A stretch of DNA of 64,000 nt from Bilabrum cf. latius (Eukaryota > Bigyra: Bicosoecida > Bigyra > Bicosoecida), in assembly GCA_965178125.1 (NCBI GenBank), contig OZ237759.1, forward strand, positions 248,001-312,000, in the 5' to 3' direction. Of this stretch, positions 34,263-47,029 are shown piece after piece. The notes beneath the pieces are model-generated. The model did no database searches. It saw nothing but the letters and a program-made list of their open reading frames with translations, and had not been told where the DNA came from. Position 1 is the first letter of the stretch. The number at the start of each line of letters is the position of its first letter. Made by a program: the position numbers and the translations under genes.

Positions 34263-37200
34263 TCAGAGTCCCATCAGCGGACTTGACCCATCACTGCCTG
34301 CAGCTGATCCATCGCCGTTGCCTGCTTGCCCTTGTCCGCCGGTAGGCCCGAAGCCAGGCGGCTGGGGCTGCGAAGGGGCGGCTGGGTACGGCACAAGCGG
34401 CGCTGTGAGGCCTCCTTGCCCGCCCGCACCCGGCCCCGCCCCGTACGGCGCAGCGTAAGGGTCCACCGCAGCGTAGCCCCCTGCCCCTGCAGCCGGGCCT
34501 GAACCCGTGCCAGTGCCAGTACCGGTGCCGGCGCCGGTGTTAGAACCAGGGTAAGGAGCCACGCCGGCAGGGGCACCCACCATGCCCGGTGCAGGGTAGG
34601 GGTACGGGTTAGGCCCCGCCCCAGCCGTCTCACCTGCCGCCTGCATCTTCTTGGCCATCACAGCGTCATCAGATCCCGCCCCTTTGCCTGCACCCGCCCC
34701 TGGCCCTGGCCCTGCGCCAGGTGCGCTGGGCGGGTATGGCATGGCGGGCGGGGCGCTCGGGTCCGGCCCCTGACCCATGGCCCCGGGAAGCGGGTTAATC
34801 CCAACGAAACCAGCCACTCCAGCGGCCCCGCCCCCCCCTGGCCCCCCCGGCTGAGTGCGCGGCGCCGAGGGCGGCAACACGACCCTCTGGCCCGTCTGGC
34901 TCGTCTCTGTGAACTTGGGCCCGGGGAGCTCCTCCATGTCAGCCTTCGCCGCTGGCTCTTGTATGGACCGGAGGCACGCGAGCACCTCCTGGTTGATGGT
35001 CGGAGTGGCTGCCATGAAGTGTGACGAAGAGACGCACAGCTTGTAGGCCTTCCAGGCGGGCGAGCCGGAGAGGTGCATCTCCACCACGGGTGCCTGCTGG
35101 GTCTGGCGCCCGAACAGCGCGGCGTGGTTGCCCTGCATCTTGTGGTAGAAAGCCTTGCGGGCCACGACCGTGGTCTTGAGCTTGAACCCGTCCGACGTGC
35201 CCTTGCCCTCTCCCGACCACGTGGCGGGTCCCAGACTAGAGGCAAACCCCACGGCTGGGTTGAAGGTCGTGTTGGAGGCTGCCGCCGCCTTGGCCGCCTC
35301 GGCTTCCATCCACGGTGGCGGGGCGAGCTTGTCCGTGGCGGGCTGGAAGCAGAAGGCGAAGGGGGCGCCCCCGATGCATAGGATCCTGACCCAGATGACG
35401 AGGAACATGACGGTCAGCGGGACCAGCGGACCCAGAGTTTTGGCCAGCAGCTCGCCCTGCAGCGCCTCTCGCAGCCTCCGGTACTGCGCTGGCATGCCGT
35501 GAGGCCACCTCGTCTGGTGGTCCGCATCGAAGAAGATCTGGCTCCAGGACGGCACCGGGATGTCGCGGTAGGAATAGTCCTAGAAGTCCGACGTGAGCTG
35601 GCCGGGCTCCCTCGTGTCGCAAAAGACGTGCGCTCCGGTCTCGTTGAGGAAGTCCGTGGGCAGCGTGCCCGGGTCCATCGCGACCCTCTAAAAGTCGTTG
35701 GGATCGGGGCTGTCATCGTAGCCACCGTCATTGATCAAAGGAGGGTAGTTCCAGTACCTGTCGTACCAACACGGGATCTCAACAGGAGCGCTGTTTGCGG
35801 TGGAGATACCCCTCCCGCGAACATCGGCGTCCTCGCAGCCGCTGCGTGTCAAAAGCTCAGAGGGCACCTCGTCCGCCTTGACCCTCTCGAAATCGACAAA
35901 GGCGCCGTACCACCGGAAGTAGCCATACCCCGAGGAGCTGCCGCGTACTAAGCGCTTCACCCCGTCGTCGTCCGCGCGCACGCCATCCGTCTCAAACGTG
36001 TAGCCCCGGAAGTCATCATCGGACCATGCCTCTGGCACGGCATAGCTGCTGACAGGCGAGGTCACGGCGCGGTTGATGGTCGACACGCGGAACCACGCCT
36101 TGCAGGTGCCGCCCACCCAGTCCGCTCGCTGCACGGCGCACGTGGTGGGCACGGGTGCATAGTAGGTCGACTTGTCGAAGAGCTTCTTGGAGGTCTGGCT
36201 CAGCGGGATGGAGTAGGCAGGCCCGAACGACAGCGCGGCTCGCATCATCATCGCGGGCAGCACCGCCGTCAGCAGCACCACAGTGAGACCGCAGACGCCG
36301 CACACCGCCGCACAGCTGCTCCTTGTCCACATCTTGTCGCTGCAGGCCGCTGCCAGCGCCAGAATGGCCAGGATAGACACCCCCGCGGCCATGAACCCGG
36401 CCGCCTGCAGCAGAGCCTCGGGCGCCTGCTCCACCTGCTGGTCGGGACCCACGGACTGCGGCCTGGGGCCCACCTTGGACACGCAGATCTTTGAGAAGGG
36501 CGCCTCCCTGGCCACCTTGAAGGCCTCGTTGTCGCCCGCATCCGCCGACACCTCCTCGAGCTCGTAGATGGGCTCTGTGGGAGCGGGCACGTCGTCGTCG
36601 AAAGCGGAGGGCCGGGGCAGGGTGTTTGTGCCCATCTGCTTCAGTTGAGCAGCTGCCAGGTAGCACGGCTGCGGCTCCGACCGCTGCGCGACGATCTGCG
36701 CGCAGCTCTGCCTCGAGTACGAGATGGGCCTGGAGGTGATGCGCCCCCTGCTGTTGAGGGGGACACCTCCGTTGAGCCTGGGCTCCCTGAGCACTCGCGC
36801 ATAGACAGCAGGGGAGCTAGGTACCTGCCCCGGGACATACCGGCTGCTGTACTGCCGCACCTGCCCCACCTGCCCCATGACGTGCACGGGGGGCCATACC
36901 TCGCCCATGGTGACCTGCCCCACCAGCTCCTGCTCGCTGCCGCTGCCAGCGTCCATCACGATGTCCAGCATGGTGCAACCCTCCTCCCACGGGCCGTACT
37001 CGGAACCATACTCGTTCTAAAACTCGACAGGGTCGTACGCGATCACGTTGGTGACCTCGTCGGGGCCTTCTACCCCTGCGGCGAGGTAGTTGAGCCTGCC
37101 TCTGTTCGCAGTCGGCACGCGGTACGTGCAGGTCGCAGTTGGTGTACTGGCGGCTCGCATGGGTACATTCACGCTTCCCGACACGCCCGGGACGTCTCCA

Positions 37201-37670
37201 CCCGCGGCATTTCCCGAGGCCTCGAGAAACGAGAACAATCCTAGCCCGAAAAAGAAAAACGCAAGAAAACCGCAGTACGTTGGCAGTCTGCTGCTCTCGC
37301 CGCACAAACCTGCGTGTTTTTTGTCATCCATGAAATATGACGGCAGTATTGGCTGGCAGTTGAACCCAAAGTCCATGCAAGTCGTGGCCTCTGCGCAGCA
37401 AAACACCTTGAAGCTCCCCATGTCTTCACTGGAGCAATCACAGTCACCTCCCCCGCCACCTCCACCCCCAACGCGAGTAGAGCGTCTGTTTCCAAATCTT
37501 GACCCCAATCTGCTGTGCGACGAGCTGCCAAACGTGTGGCTGTGGTGCGATATCCCGTGGTGACTGTGTGAGATCCCGTGGTGGTGAGATGTGTGGTGAG
37601 ATGTGTGTGACCTGTGGTGCGAGCGGTGGGAGCGATGCCCCCGTCCACCGCGCCTGCCACCTTTTCCCAT
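34263..37670 (-). CDS. Large membrane protein with His-rich N-terminus, unknown function
   Basis: 1,135 aa in one frame (ATG 37668-37670, TGA 34263-34265), with TAG-encoded Gln at 37017, 35688 and about 35580. The first 60 residues are Gly/Arg/His/Ser-rich (many SHH repeats), followed by Gly8 and a Cys cluster (GDCDCSSED, CCAEATTC). Hydrophobic segments: GFLAFFFFGLGLFSF (~residue 130), AAGVSILAILALAAAC and VCGLTVVLLTAVLPAMM in the middle, and LVPLTVMFLVIWVRILC before a ~340-aa c-terminal tail rich in Gly/Pro/Ala. The region between the central and last membrane segments is Cys- and aromatic-rich (WYDRYWNYPPL) and looks extracytoplasmic. Overall this resembles a four-pass scaffold. No known family is recognised. 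Confidence 0.65.
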
Positions 37671-37957
37671 TGGAGGTCGCTAGACAACTGAACTGAGGGA
37701 GATAAGAGCTAGATTTCCCGCAGAATAGGATGGAAAGCACAAGTCGGCTACGGTGGTTGCAACCATCATCGAAGAAGAAGATAAAAACAACCGATGGCCT
37801 GCCTCGCAAACCTTCAGATCGCACGGAGAACCAGCTTTTCTTAGAAACCAAAATAGGTTTATTATGCAATACATCAGACCTATAAAACCAACGCCTGCTA
37901 GAGACATCAAGACAGCCCCAGTCCAACAGCACCACCATCCCAGGCGATGAGACCCAT
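37671..37957. other. Spacer upstream of membrane-protein gene and downstream of ferritin
   Basis: 287 bp, moderately AT-rich. It should contain the ferritin 3' UTR and the promoter of the membrane-protein gene. No ORF, RNA or repeat is recognised. Confidence 0.4.
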
Positions 37958-38915
37958 TCACTTGCCACCCATGGTCCCCCGAAGCACCCCGGTCGAATCG
38001 GACGAGGGGAAGAAAGCACCGTCCTTCATCTCCGAGTCCAGGTGGTACAGAAGCCCGGGCATGCGTGCATAGGCAAGGGCCTGTTTCCTCACAGAGTCCT
38101 TCTCCTCTGTTTCCATCACCTGGTGCCGCAGGAACGGCTGCAGGAAAGCCGCCGTCTGCTCGTCACCTTCCTCCCGCGAGAGTGATGCAAGCTTCTCGAT
38201 GTTCTTGGTTGTGTCTAGCTCGGCCTGCGCGGCGCTGTTGAACACGTCGATCGGTTTCTTCCAGCCCTCGATGAGTCCCTCGACCCTCTCCGCCGTGGTG
38301 CTCGGCAGCAAGAGGGCGGCGTCATCCACCCCGCGGTCGATCAAATAGTCCATGAATAGGAGCGCGTGCTTGTGCTCATCGGCGGCCTCGGCCCTGCGGT
38401 CATCAGGAGGCTTGCAGTGTGGTGCTCTCGCGTGACGTGACGACTGGGAAAGTGCGTAGGATCGACACCTACCCTCGTAAATTGTGCTCTCACCTGGCCC
38501 AAGAAGCTAGTCCGTCGAAATTGGCCCGCCGGAAGAAAATTGAAGCTTGTAAGTATGCCTGCGAGTGAGTTTACTTGCACAAGAACGACTTGAGGGCCAG
38601 TAAATACGGGACGTCGAGCCGGAACCGTTCCAACTGCAACTACACAACTGTTCTCACCTGCTCGTTAAACAACTCCGTATTCATCTACTCAATCAAGCCT
38701 TTCGCCACAGATTCTGGCGGAGTGTTGTCTACTTTGAACGCACTCCTTCCTTTGCCAACAGCTGCTTCTGGAACCACTACGGCAGCCATTTCGTCTTCTA
38801 CAAGCACTTCTGATGTGCGGGCACTCCCGGCAATCCGACGCATACGCGTAAAAGTGCACGCCACAGACATTGGTCGAAATACCTGCTTGCATACTTGTTT
38901 CACAGTTGCTAGCAT
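37958..38915 (-). CDS. Ferritin, probably organelle-targeted
   Basis: Three exons (38658-38915, 38494-38558, 37958-38393; introns 99 and 100 bp, GTGAGA..GCAG) give 252 aa ending in TGA. The splice joins reconstitute ferritin helices: LIE-Q-MNTELFNEQ joined to AYLQASIFFRRANF, and GLASWAR joined to AEAADEHKHALLF. These carry the ferroxidase Glu of helix A and the ExxH of helix B. VFNSAAQAELDTTKNIEKL and FLRHQVMETEE then match helices C and D. The Gln of LIEQMN is a TAG (38685-38687). An N-terminal extension of ~70 residues, basic at its start (MLATVKQVCKQVFRPMS), suggests a mitochondrial or plastid presequence. It oxidises and stores Fe(II). Confidence 0.85.
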
Positions 38916-39181
38916 AATATGAGGATTTGATCCAGGCAGCGTCCGTATCTCGGATAAGTGCGACGTCGTTGCGGGATCGGCAAACCAGACGCCGTTGTAC
39001 GAACGATTCGGAGTGCTAAGCTATTCACCACTGGTCTTTCGACTTGTGTTTGCAGGCTGTGCGAACAGTGTACGCGTACGAATTGAGGGCGCCCACCGAT
39101 CGCTGTCTGTTTCCCGATTCCAGCCACCGTGTCGCCGGCACCACCGCGAGCATCCAGCCTTAGCCTGAGGCAACTTGAAGC
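38916..39181. promoter_or_regulatory. Upstream region of ferritin / downstream of GLDH
   Basis: 266 bp between two minus-strand genes; it should contain the ferritin promoter and the GLDH 3' end. No iron-responsive-element-like hairpin was evident by eye. Confidence 0.4.
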
Positions 39182-41446
39182 TCACTTGCGCACTGCCCCC
39201 AGCAATGCATCCATGTGGTCGTTCAAAAGCACCCCCTGCGGATCCCTCCGACCCCTCAGCTCCTCGAACCTGGCCAGTCGCTCGCCGAACCGGGCCCTCA
39301 CGACCGCAAGGGCCTCAGCCCGGTCCTGCGCACTCGTCACGCTTGATCGCGCCGCCAACGTCTCCCAATCGGCATCCATTGATGCATCCTTGGCGGCGCC
39401 CCCTTCGTCTCCTTCTTCTATGTGTCCTCTCCCATCCCCATCCTCATTCCCATGCCCATTCCCATCCCCAACCCCATTCTCATTCTCGTCCGGCACCAGC
39501 TCGATCTTGGCCCAATGCTGCGCCGCCTCGAAGGGCCCCCACAGCTCCCGCCTCCAGAGCCCCTCGTACGCCTTGAAGGCCGCCGTGATGCGCTCCCTCT
39601 GCGCCTCGTCCTGTGTGGGAAGGTACATGATGATGCCCACCCAGGAGAAGACCTACTCGGGGTCCTGGCTGTAGGCGGGTGACATGGGTGACCGGCTCCG
39701 GGCCGTCCACCTCTGTTCGATGGGACAGGCAGCAGGGGTGCCTATGCCCTCGATCATTGCGAGCAGCCGCAGCATAAAGGCCATGTCAGGTGCATCAGAC
39801 CCAGCAGGGGTAGAGCCATCAGAGGGCGAGGAGGATGAGGAGATCTTGTCGGCAGCTGGAGGTGTCGTTGTTGTTGTTGGTGGCGGTCCATTGGCCAGCT
39901 CCCGGAGGTCTTTCAGGCTCCGAGTCCCGAGCCTGCCGGCGGGGAAGCACACCTCACTGACCCACTGTTGCCCCCCGCAGTCAAAGCCCAGCAGCTCGTC
40001 GCTCCATCCCTCCCTCGTGCTGCCGCTGATGCCCCGCCAGTACTCCGCCTCCGCTGCGTTCACGCGCTGCACCCATCCTGAGCTGAGTGGATCCCGGGCC
40101 AGGAGGAGATCCCTCAGGCCGGTGAAGCCCATCTCCAGCAGCCCCTCCTCGGACACTTGGCCCTCCCCAGCCTGCTCCTCCCGATCCACCACCAGTCCGA
40201 CAGCCCTTGCCAGCTCGCGCATGGCCGACTCAGGGGCGGCACCCATCGAGCTGTCGTGCAGTGCACCCGCTTCCACCGCGCGTCTGCATTCCTCCGTCAG
40301 CCCGAGATTACTGCCGCGGTTTCCCGCGGAACTGTTTCCGCGCGTATCACCAGGGAACAACTCCTGGCCATGGTCCATGTCCGTCGCCCGCACGGCCTCC
40401 CCCGCCGCTCTGAGCCTGGCCTCGTCCTCGTGGGTGGAGGGGTCGCAGGCCACCACCACCACGGCGTCTGTGTACGGCAGCCACATGTAGCGCACGTGAC
40501 GATGGCTGCGCAATCGCTCCGCGTGGCCCTTGACCGCCTGTTCCCTGGATATGACGAACGTTCGCTCGGTGAGGCGGTGCCTGGGCACGGCCCTGACAGT
40601 GAGCGAGGTCACCACACCCAGGGTGCCCAGGCCCACCCGGGTCATCAGAAAGTCGTCTGTCGGATTTGAGGCTGCATTCCTTAGAGGGTTTACTTGAGGC
40701 GGCTGCGTCGACTGTGTGGGTATGCTATCGCAGCCCGAGTGGCAGCCGAGCTGCACTATCCCGGTTGGGTGCTCGGTCGAGGGTGGCACCACCACAGTCA
40801 TCCCAAGCACCGTCTCATCGACCGGAGGGATCGTCACACCGGTCCCATGCGCCGATACTTGCGTGAACCCGGCCATCTGCTGGTCGTCGATCGAGGCGTA
40901 ATTCTGCAGCACGAGGCCGTGACGTCGCAATGCCGCAGTTACTTGCTTCACCCTTACACCGGCCTGCACCCGCACAGTTCCAGTATGCGTATCAATGGAT
41001 TGTATGCTGTCTTGTAGTGCGACAGAAATCATTCCATCCCTTGACAACCCGCATCCATTTGGCGAAATCTGTGAGCCAACTGCTCGGATTCTGCTGCTTA
41101 GCGCAGCGCGTGATCCGAGGGACTTTGCTACGGCGGCCTCGCTCTCAGGTGTTTCAAAATATGGTGCGTGGACCGCGTGGGTGCCGGACCAATTCTGATA
41201 TTCTGCCGACTCTATAACCGGCCTCGCCGTGCTGGACACGTCACTGGTAACAACAGGTGCTGTGCCAGCCAACTCTGGACCGACATCGCCTGCGTGCACT
41301 GCAACATGGGGATCTTCCAACTCATGCACTAAATTCCTCTCGGCCTCGCAATCTCCAAGCTATTTGTAAGCAATTGCAACAGCTGCTACAAGCCCTGAAC
41401 CGATCGCTCCTGCTGGTTTGTTGTAGCGGCGGCACAACGATACCAT
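39182..41446 (-). CDS. GLDH: L-galactono-1,4-lactone dehydrogenase
   Basis: 754 aa, ATG at 41444-41446, TGA at 39182-39184, TAG-encoded Gln at 41366 and 39653. The N-terminus (MVSLCRRYNKPAGAIGSG, then LVAAVAIAY) looks like a mitochondrial presequence with one hydrophobic segment. An FAD_binding_4 domain follows (AVGSQISPNGCGLSRDGM, AGVRVKQVTAALRRHGL, QVSAHGTG), then an ALO-type C-terminal domain. The ending is diagnostic: SWVGIIMYLPTQDEAQRE, WGPFEAAQHWAKIEL and a final DPQGVLLNDHMDALL. The enzyme makes ascorbate from L-galactono-lactone in the mitochondrial inner membrane, passing electrons to cytochrome c. Ser- and Asp/Gly-rich inserts (near 39780-39900 and 39400-39480) make it longer than plant enzymes (~600 aa). 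Confidence 0.88.
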
Positions 41447-41936
41447 CTACCGGAGTCGTGATGTCAACGTTAGTGTGCGACTCATGGATGATTTGAACAT
41501 CTAAACGACAAGAGATGTATAGTGTTCATGTATGGGTTTGGCTGCTGGTGTAAGCATAGTATTGCGACCAAAAAGGTTGTGCACTGCACGGTCCCGGAAA
41601 TTGCGACGTCAGGAACTATACCAACAGTTCAAGCAATCGGCCGTTTACGCAACATGTTTGCCAAAATGAAAAGGGGATTCGATGACTCTCTTATGTGCGC
41701 CTTGTTGCTCGTCATGTGTTCATGCCTGAACAAAACAAGCTGCACGTCTGTTGTGCCTGCAATGCATAGCTAGAGACCGCAGCTGTCTATTCCAATTGGA
41801 ATGCAGCCTTCAGAGGGCCATTTCGGAGGATCCAGCTTTCAAGTAGGCAACTCCTCAATTGATGCGGTAGTGAATGGTGAGTTCGAAGGATAGAGGTCGT
41901 TTCGAGTTCTGTTGATACACTTCACTAGTAGTGTCA
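41447..41936. other. Divergent spacer between GLDH and gene W
   Basis: 490 bp between two divergent genes, so it should hold both promoters. I see no strong ORF, RNA gene or repeat. Confidence 0.4.
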
Positions 41937-44900
41937 ATGACCGCAATTGTTGAGCTGAACACTGCAGATACATGGTACTCGTCCAGCGGCCCAGTTGAAT
42001 TAGGCGTTGGCGGCTTGCAGTGCCGAGATTGTCGGATTCTGTCATCAGCGAAGGCAAGAGTTGCCTCTGGGGCCGGAAGCCTGGCATACAGTCTCGCATC
42101 GCGACCATGGATGAATCAAATTGGACTATACTCGTACTGGAAAGATATGTACTTTAGATGGGAGTGGCCTATCGGACCTGGTATTCCCAGTCAGCGTACT
42201 AGGAATACAACAAGTGAGATGCCAACACATTGATGGTCCGGACAGCAGCTGCTTCCTAGGGTATTTCAATACGGCGCTGATCCTTTATACTTACCTCGCA
42301 GAGTATTTAATACCTTCTCGCTCGGTGCCAACTAATGCGCCGGCCCTCGTGACCCCCCAGCTGCAGCCGGCGCACCTTGGCCACAACGCCAGCGACTACG
42401 CGATGAGCCTCCCCACCAGGGCGGCCGAGCCGTGGAGCGTGGAGAACTGGTTCGCCACCTTGTCAATTTTATCAGGTTCATTGTACAGCCAAAGTTGGCA
42501 GGCGTATGCCACGACTCCATCGCTGGCCAGTGGAGGGTACAGGGATGGGTTTGCCCCTTCTTCGACTGGAGCCCGCTCAGGCTTCGGGGCACAATTTCAC
42601 GCCAAAGTTCTGGGCAGTCCTGTGGAGACACAACTATGCTTTGTAATTTCTGTGGTATTATGTCCCCGTACTATATACAGTCTCGCCAACACAACCTGGA
42701 ACACCACCATTGAGGGCAACGACGTCTGCAGGCAGCTCACCGTGTGGCCCCCCAAGCAAAGGTGGCCGGCCGTGCGGAGCTCAGGCAGTGGAGATGGGCC
42801 ACCAAACTCGACCTGTCCAGTGTGGAAAGGCCGCAATATCGACAGCTTTCAACCCAGCCTTCAAATAGCGGAACCCGCCACAGCCAAGCAGATTCGCATG
42901 TGTTCCAGTGGCACAGTGGACCTGCGGCAGCGCAACGACGTCTAGGCCAAGTATGGAACGCCCCGCTGGCATCAATCTCTCATGACCGTGTACCCGCCTG
43001 GAACAGTGGCCGTGCTTCCCATCACCCCCGGGTCCCCCATCGTGGGGGATAGCCCCGACTACCAGTGGAGGGTCAATCGGGCGCACGTGGTGGCAATGAC
43101 GGTCGATGCCGCCCCCTCAGCTCTGTTTGACAACAACACGATCTCAACGATGGGTGCAGCCTAGCCATCGGGTCGTAGTGTTACGCAGTGTACTGTGATC
43201 CCTTCTGCTGCCAATGACAAGGGGTATGGGGATGAAACGAAGGGCATTCAGGTGCTGCTGGACGACCCCTGGTGCGTCCAGGGCCGCAACTGCACCCCCG
43301 ACGTGGGCATGGCCTCGTGGAACTCCACGCCCAGCCTGACGCATCTGCTGGAGCAGTACAGCAGGACGGATGCGGTGAGCGGGCTGTTCCCTCGGGTAAG
43401 GATGGGGTGCGCGTTAGCATACGACGTGGACCACGCTGCGTGGAACGTGGACCTGATGCCGACCGACCTGCCGGCTTCTCAGAACACGTTCGGGTTTGGA
43501 CTCGGCGACACTTGGCGCCCGTATCGGAGCCCTTACTTTGTTTCTGCTCCGCTGCTTCCCGCCACGTCTGCGAGGTACCCCATCGCTGCCGGCACCCCGC
43601 CCAACGTTACCTCCAACTACACGGGTGGGCTTGGTCGATACTCAACGTTCGATCACTGCGTGCCTCGTCCCCCGGTCGACTAGGGGCTGCCAAGGCAAGA
43701 GCCCGCTGTAGTTGGCCCGCTGGCCGTGTACCGTGGTGCCGTCCCCTCCCGCATCTTCCCGCTGCACCCGGACAGCTCCCTGCCGCGCATCCAGGGGGGC
43801 TCGTGGGTCTGCCACCGATCCAGCCTGCTGGGCAACTTCGCGGGCCGGCCCGTGTGCGTGGCAGTGTGCGATAATCCCACCCGGCTGCCAGTAGATGTGG
43901 GCCTGGAGCAGTCTGGGGGTGCTTGGGAGCAGGTGGCGAGCGTGGTGCGGGTGTGGTACGGCGAGTGGCTTGGTCACCCTCGGCTGCGCCAATCGGATAA
44001 TCTGCTGTAGTTGGACCGTCTAGCTCGGGCCCCTGCGGTAGCTCCGCTTGACCCTTCGTTGAACAAGACGAGGCATGAGCATTGGCCCATGTATCAGGCC
44101 GGTGGCGAGCTCAGTAGCCCCGACATGGTGTGCAGCAGGGATGTGCCGGCAGACAAACACATGCACGCAGGATACAGCCCAGATTGGGCATCGCGGGAGC
44201 GCGTGTCGCATGCAGTGCTCACATTTGACCTTCTATTTGACAGGAACGTGTGGCTGCCTGCACAGGCCATGGCAATCTGGTGGGGCGCGGATCAGCCGCC
44301 TGGGTTAGACTACCCGAACCCTGGCCCAACTCAGCTCAGGTGGATGATTGCAGACCTAACGAGTGACCTGGCAGACCTGGCAGGGGACTGGGGTATACTC
44401 AGAGCGTGGCATATCTCTGTGGACAGGGTGCAAGCGAACGCAACTGCAACTGGCCTGCATGCATGTCCCGCAGACCGCCCTGTCCTGCCCATGCGCATCT
44501 CAGTGACCGTGCACATTCAACCGGTGCACATCGATCCAGAAGAGAAACAGCCGGTGGAGCATTTGTAGCAACGCGCTCGGTCCGCCGGCGCCGTGGCCCA
44601 GCGCCTGGCCGCCACTCTCCGGGGCCAGCGACCGGGCAGCGAGGGCGGCACCTGGCTGCTGGCGGTGGATCCCGAGTCCGTGTCGTACAGCGTGCAGCTG
44701 CCATGCCTGAAGGCGATGGACAAGGTAAGAGCAGAGCACTGCGAGCAGGAGTGGGGCGTGCTACTTGGGCAGTCGACGATGTGGCCGCAGCTGGTGCTTG
44801 CTGGTGTCAGCGTGCTTGTCTTTATCTCCTCTCTCTGTGGGGCTATCGACGTGAGGGCCATGAGAGACACACTGTATTCCTATGGTCACGGACACAACGG

Positions 44901-46710
44901 AACCGGTCATGATTCTGCTGATGCTAGTGAAGTACATGATGGACTGCATGATACGCATCCAGCGTGGGAAGACGGCGTCCGAAGGGCTCGAACGGAGCCA
45001 AGTCGCGGTGATGACACCACTGCCCCCGCTTGGCACGACTTGTCAGGTGGAAGTGCTGCTGCTGTCAGGGTTGCTTGGCTTTGGACGCTGGTGGTGACCC
45101 TCGTGTATGCCGAGTGCTCGCTGCCTGCACTGGTGCTGGGACTGGGGCTGGTGATCATGTGCGTGGTTCGACTCGGAATGGTGCTCGGGTGTGGGCTAGA
45201 TCTGCTTGGGTCTGCTGCTGAGGCGGGGCGAGCTGCGAGGACTAGCGGCGGCGCCAGTGGCCTGGGCTTAGGACAAGCACAGGTCACGGACGCGACGTAC
45301 GCTGACCACAGTCCCGGTATGGCTGGTGAACACGAGGCTCGGGATGCTTCCACCCTGCAATGTCTGTGTGGTGATCGGTGCAAACCGGGTGGCTCTTTTA
45401 TGCACTGCTGCGACGGATGCAACGCCATGTGTGCCAGAATAACGGCCGCACTCGTTGGTGCTGGTGGGTGGGGAGATTCATCCGAGAACCAAACATCCGG
45501 AGAGTCTGACCCTGCCGCGCTGTGGACAAGTGTGGGGGCTCCCCTTCAGGGCCGACAGCTGAGGAGGGCGGGGCGCAAGACGGATGGGACCGAGCAGGCA
45601 TGGGCTCCTCCTGAGATTGACAGGGGTCGGGGAAAGCCGGTTCCTTCTGCCGGTGGGTCTGCCAATTCGCCTAAGGCAGCAGCAAACTGGAACAATGCAT
45701 CGCATCAAGATCCTAGCAGCCGCCCACAAGGCTCTGCGTCGAGGCTGGCCAGGACCAGACTGGCGCTGAGACAAGCGGCGGTGCAGAGCAAGCACGTCGT
45801 CTAGGCCGGGACCACTAGGGCGCGTGCGAGGCAGTGGTCAGACTCGAACTCCATTTCGGACTCGGAAGATTTCCCGTACGACCCACGGAGCTCTCTGCAT
45901 GACCTGGCAGGTTCCATGGACTTCTTGGACACCGAGGATGGGTAGATGGGTCACAAGTATGGAGGGGCGCTGGAGCATGGTCAACCCAACCATGAGCAGA
46001 GGGGGGATGCAAGTAAAACCGACGATGACCATCGAGCCACCCCAACCGCTGTCCAACGACGCCATGCACCGCCTAGATCAAAAGATCAGGATCCTGCGGT
46101 ATTGACAGACAGGCTACAGAGCTATGCCTCCAGCGAGGACCGAGCCATCGCTGGACTGGCCCGCATGCAGGCCCTGCAGCCCGCCCTCTTCTCGGCCATC
46201 AGGGGCCTGTCCGTGCTGGCATGGGAGGCTCAGGCAGCCGCGGCATGGATGGCATACAGGGACGATGTGCAGGCAGCCAGGCATGTCAACAAGCGGCCGT
46301 TGCTGCAGGGCCATGCAGACAATAATGGTGTTGGGCAAAAGGAAGGGCCCCGCAAGTCTCCGCAAGAGCTGGCTTGGCGGGCACTGCAGCTGCGCCTTGG
46401 CGTTGTGCACAGGTACGGATGGTGGCTTCGCCTGGCGGAGGACGTGCTGGTGGCGGGCGTGCTGGTGTGGGTGGTGCTGTGCGTGCTCGGGGTGTGTGGC
46501 TGGCAGGAGTGCTCGCTGGCAGCGGCTCAGCTGGCAGCGGGCGGGGATGATGCCGAGCTACTTCGGTCAGTGCTCCAGGAGTCGGAGGATCGCGCTGTGT
46601 ATGGGCTGGAGCCCGTACTGGTGGGTCTGCAGCGGCTGCAGCTGCTGAGCGTGTCGGTGCCGATGGTGATGCTTACTCGAGTGCTCGGAGTGGTAGGTCG
46701 CTTTGCATGA
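41937..46710 (+). CDS. Very large polytopic surface/membrane protein W, unknown function
   Basis: From 42302 to a TGA at 46708-46710 a single frame is open, broken only by TAG codons (42943, 43162, 43681, 44008, 44566, 45802, 45943). A first exon 41937-42213 joined by an 88-bp GTGAGA..CGCAG intron is my best model (1,561 aa). Exon 1 and the region 42440-42700 are the weak parts. The N-terminal ~800 residues are Trp-, Cys- and NxT-rich and probably extracellular. Hydrophobic segments follow at about 44780 (LVLAGVSVLVFISSLCG), 45070-45200 (a long pair, WLWTLVVTLVYAECS and LGLGLVIMCVVRLGMVLG), 46440 (VLVAGVLVWVVLCVLGVCG) and 46640 (LLSVSVPMVMLTRVLGVVG). The loops are charged and Gly/Ser-rich. 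The arrangement resembles protein Z (18965-21565). Function unknown. Confidence 0.55.
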
Positions 46711-47029
46711 CCCCTCGTAGTAAAGCGCATCCGATGGATGGATTATGTAAGCATTGGATACAGATTATGTAGCAATATGACACAGTCCACCTCCTCCTTA
46801 TAACCTTATCGGCACCGCGATCGCTTTTGGCCCTTTGTTGACATCCAAGATCCCGATTTGCCGTAGCAGTTCTCTGAACTTGAGAGTCTGAAGCCATAGT
46901 ATACCATAATATGGTAACCAAATCCTCCTACCCTCCATACGCTGCAAGTTCAAGAGTCGAGTTGAGACGCGGATGAGCAGCTCCCATTGAACAATGCAAG
47001 TCTTATTAATAACTCAAGAAACCAAAAAT
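46711..47029. other. Convergent intergenic region
   Basis: 319 bp between the 3' ends of gene W and the kinesin. It is AT-rich relative to its surroundings and presumably carries both polyadenylation regions. No gene is seen. Confidence 0.45.

Noticed and set aside
43681-44010. Separate small genes within the 42-46 kb region
   Set aside because: All lie in one frame separated only by TAG, so they are pieces of a single protein under UAG=Gln.
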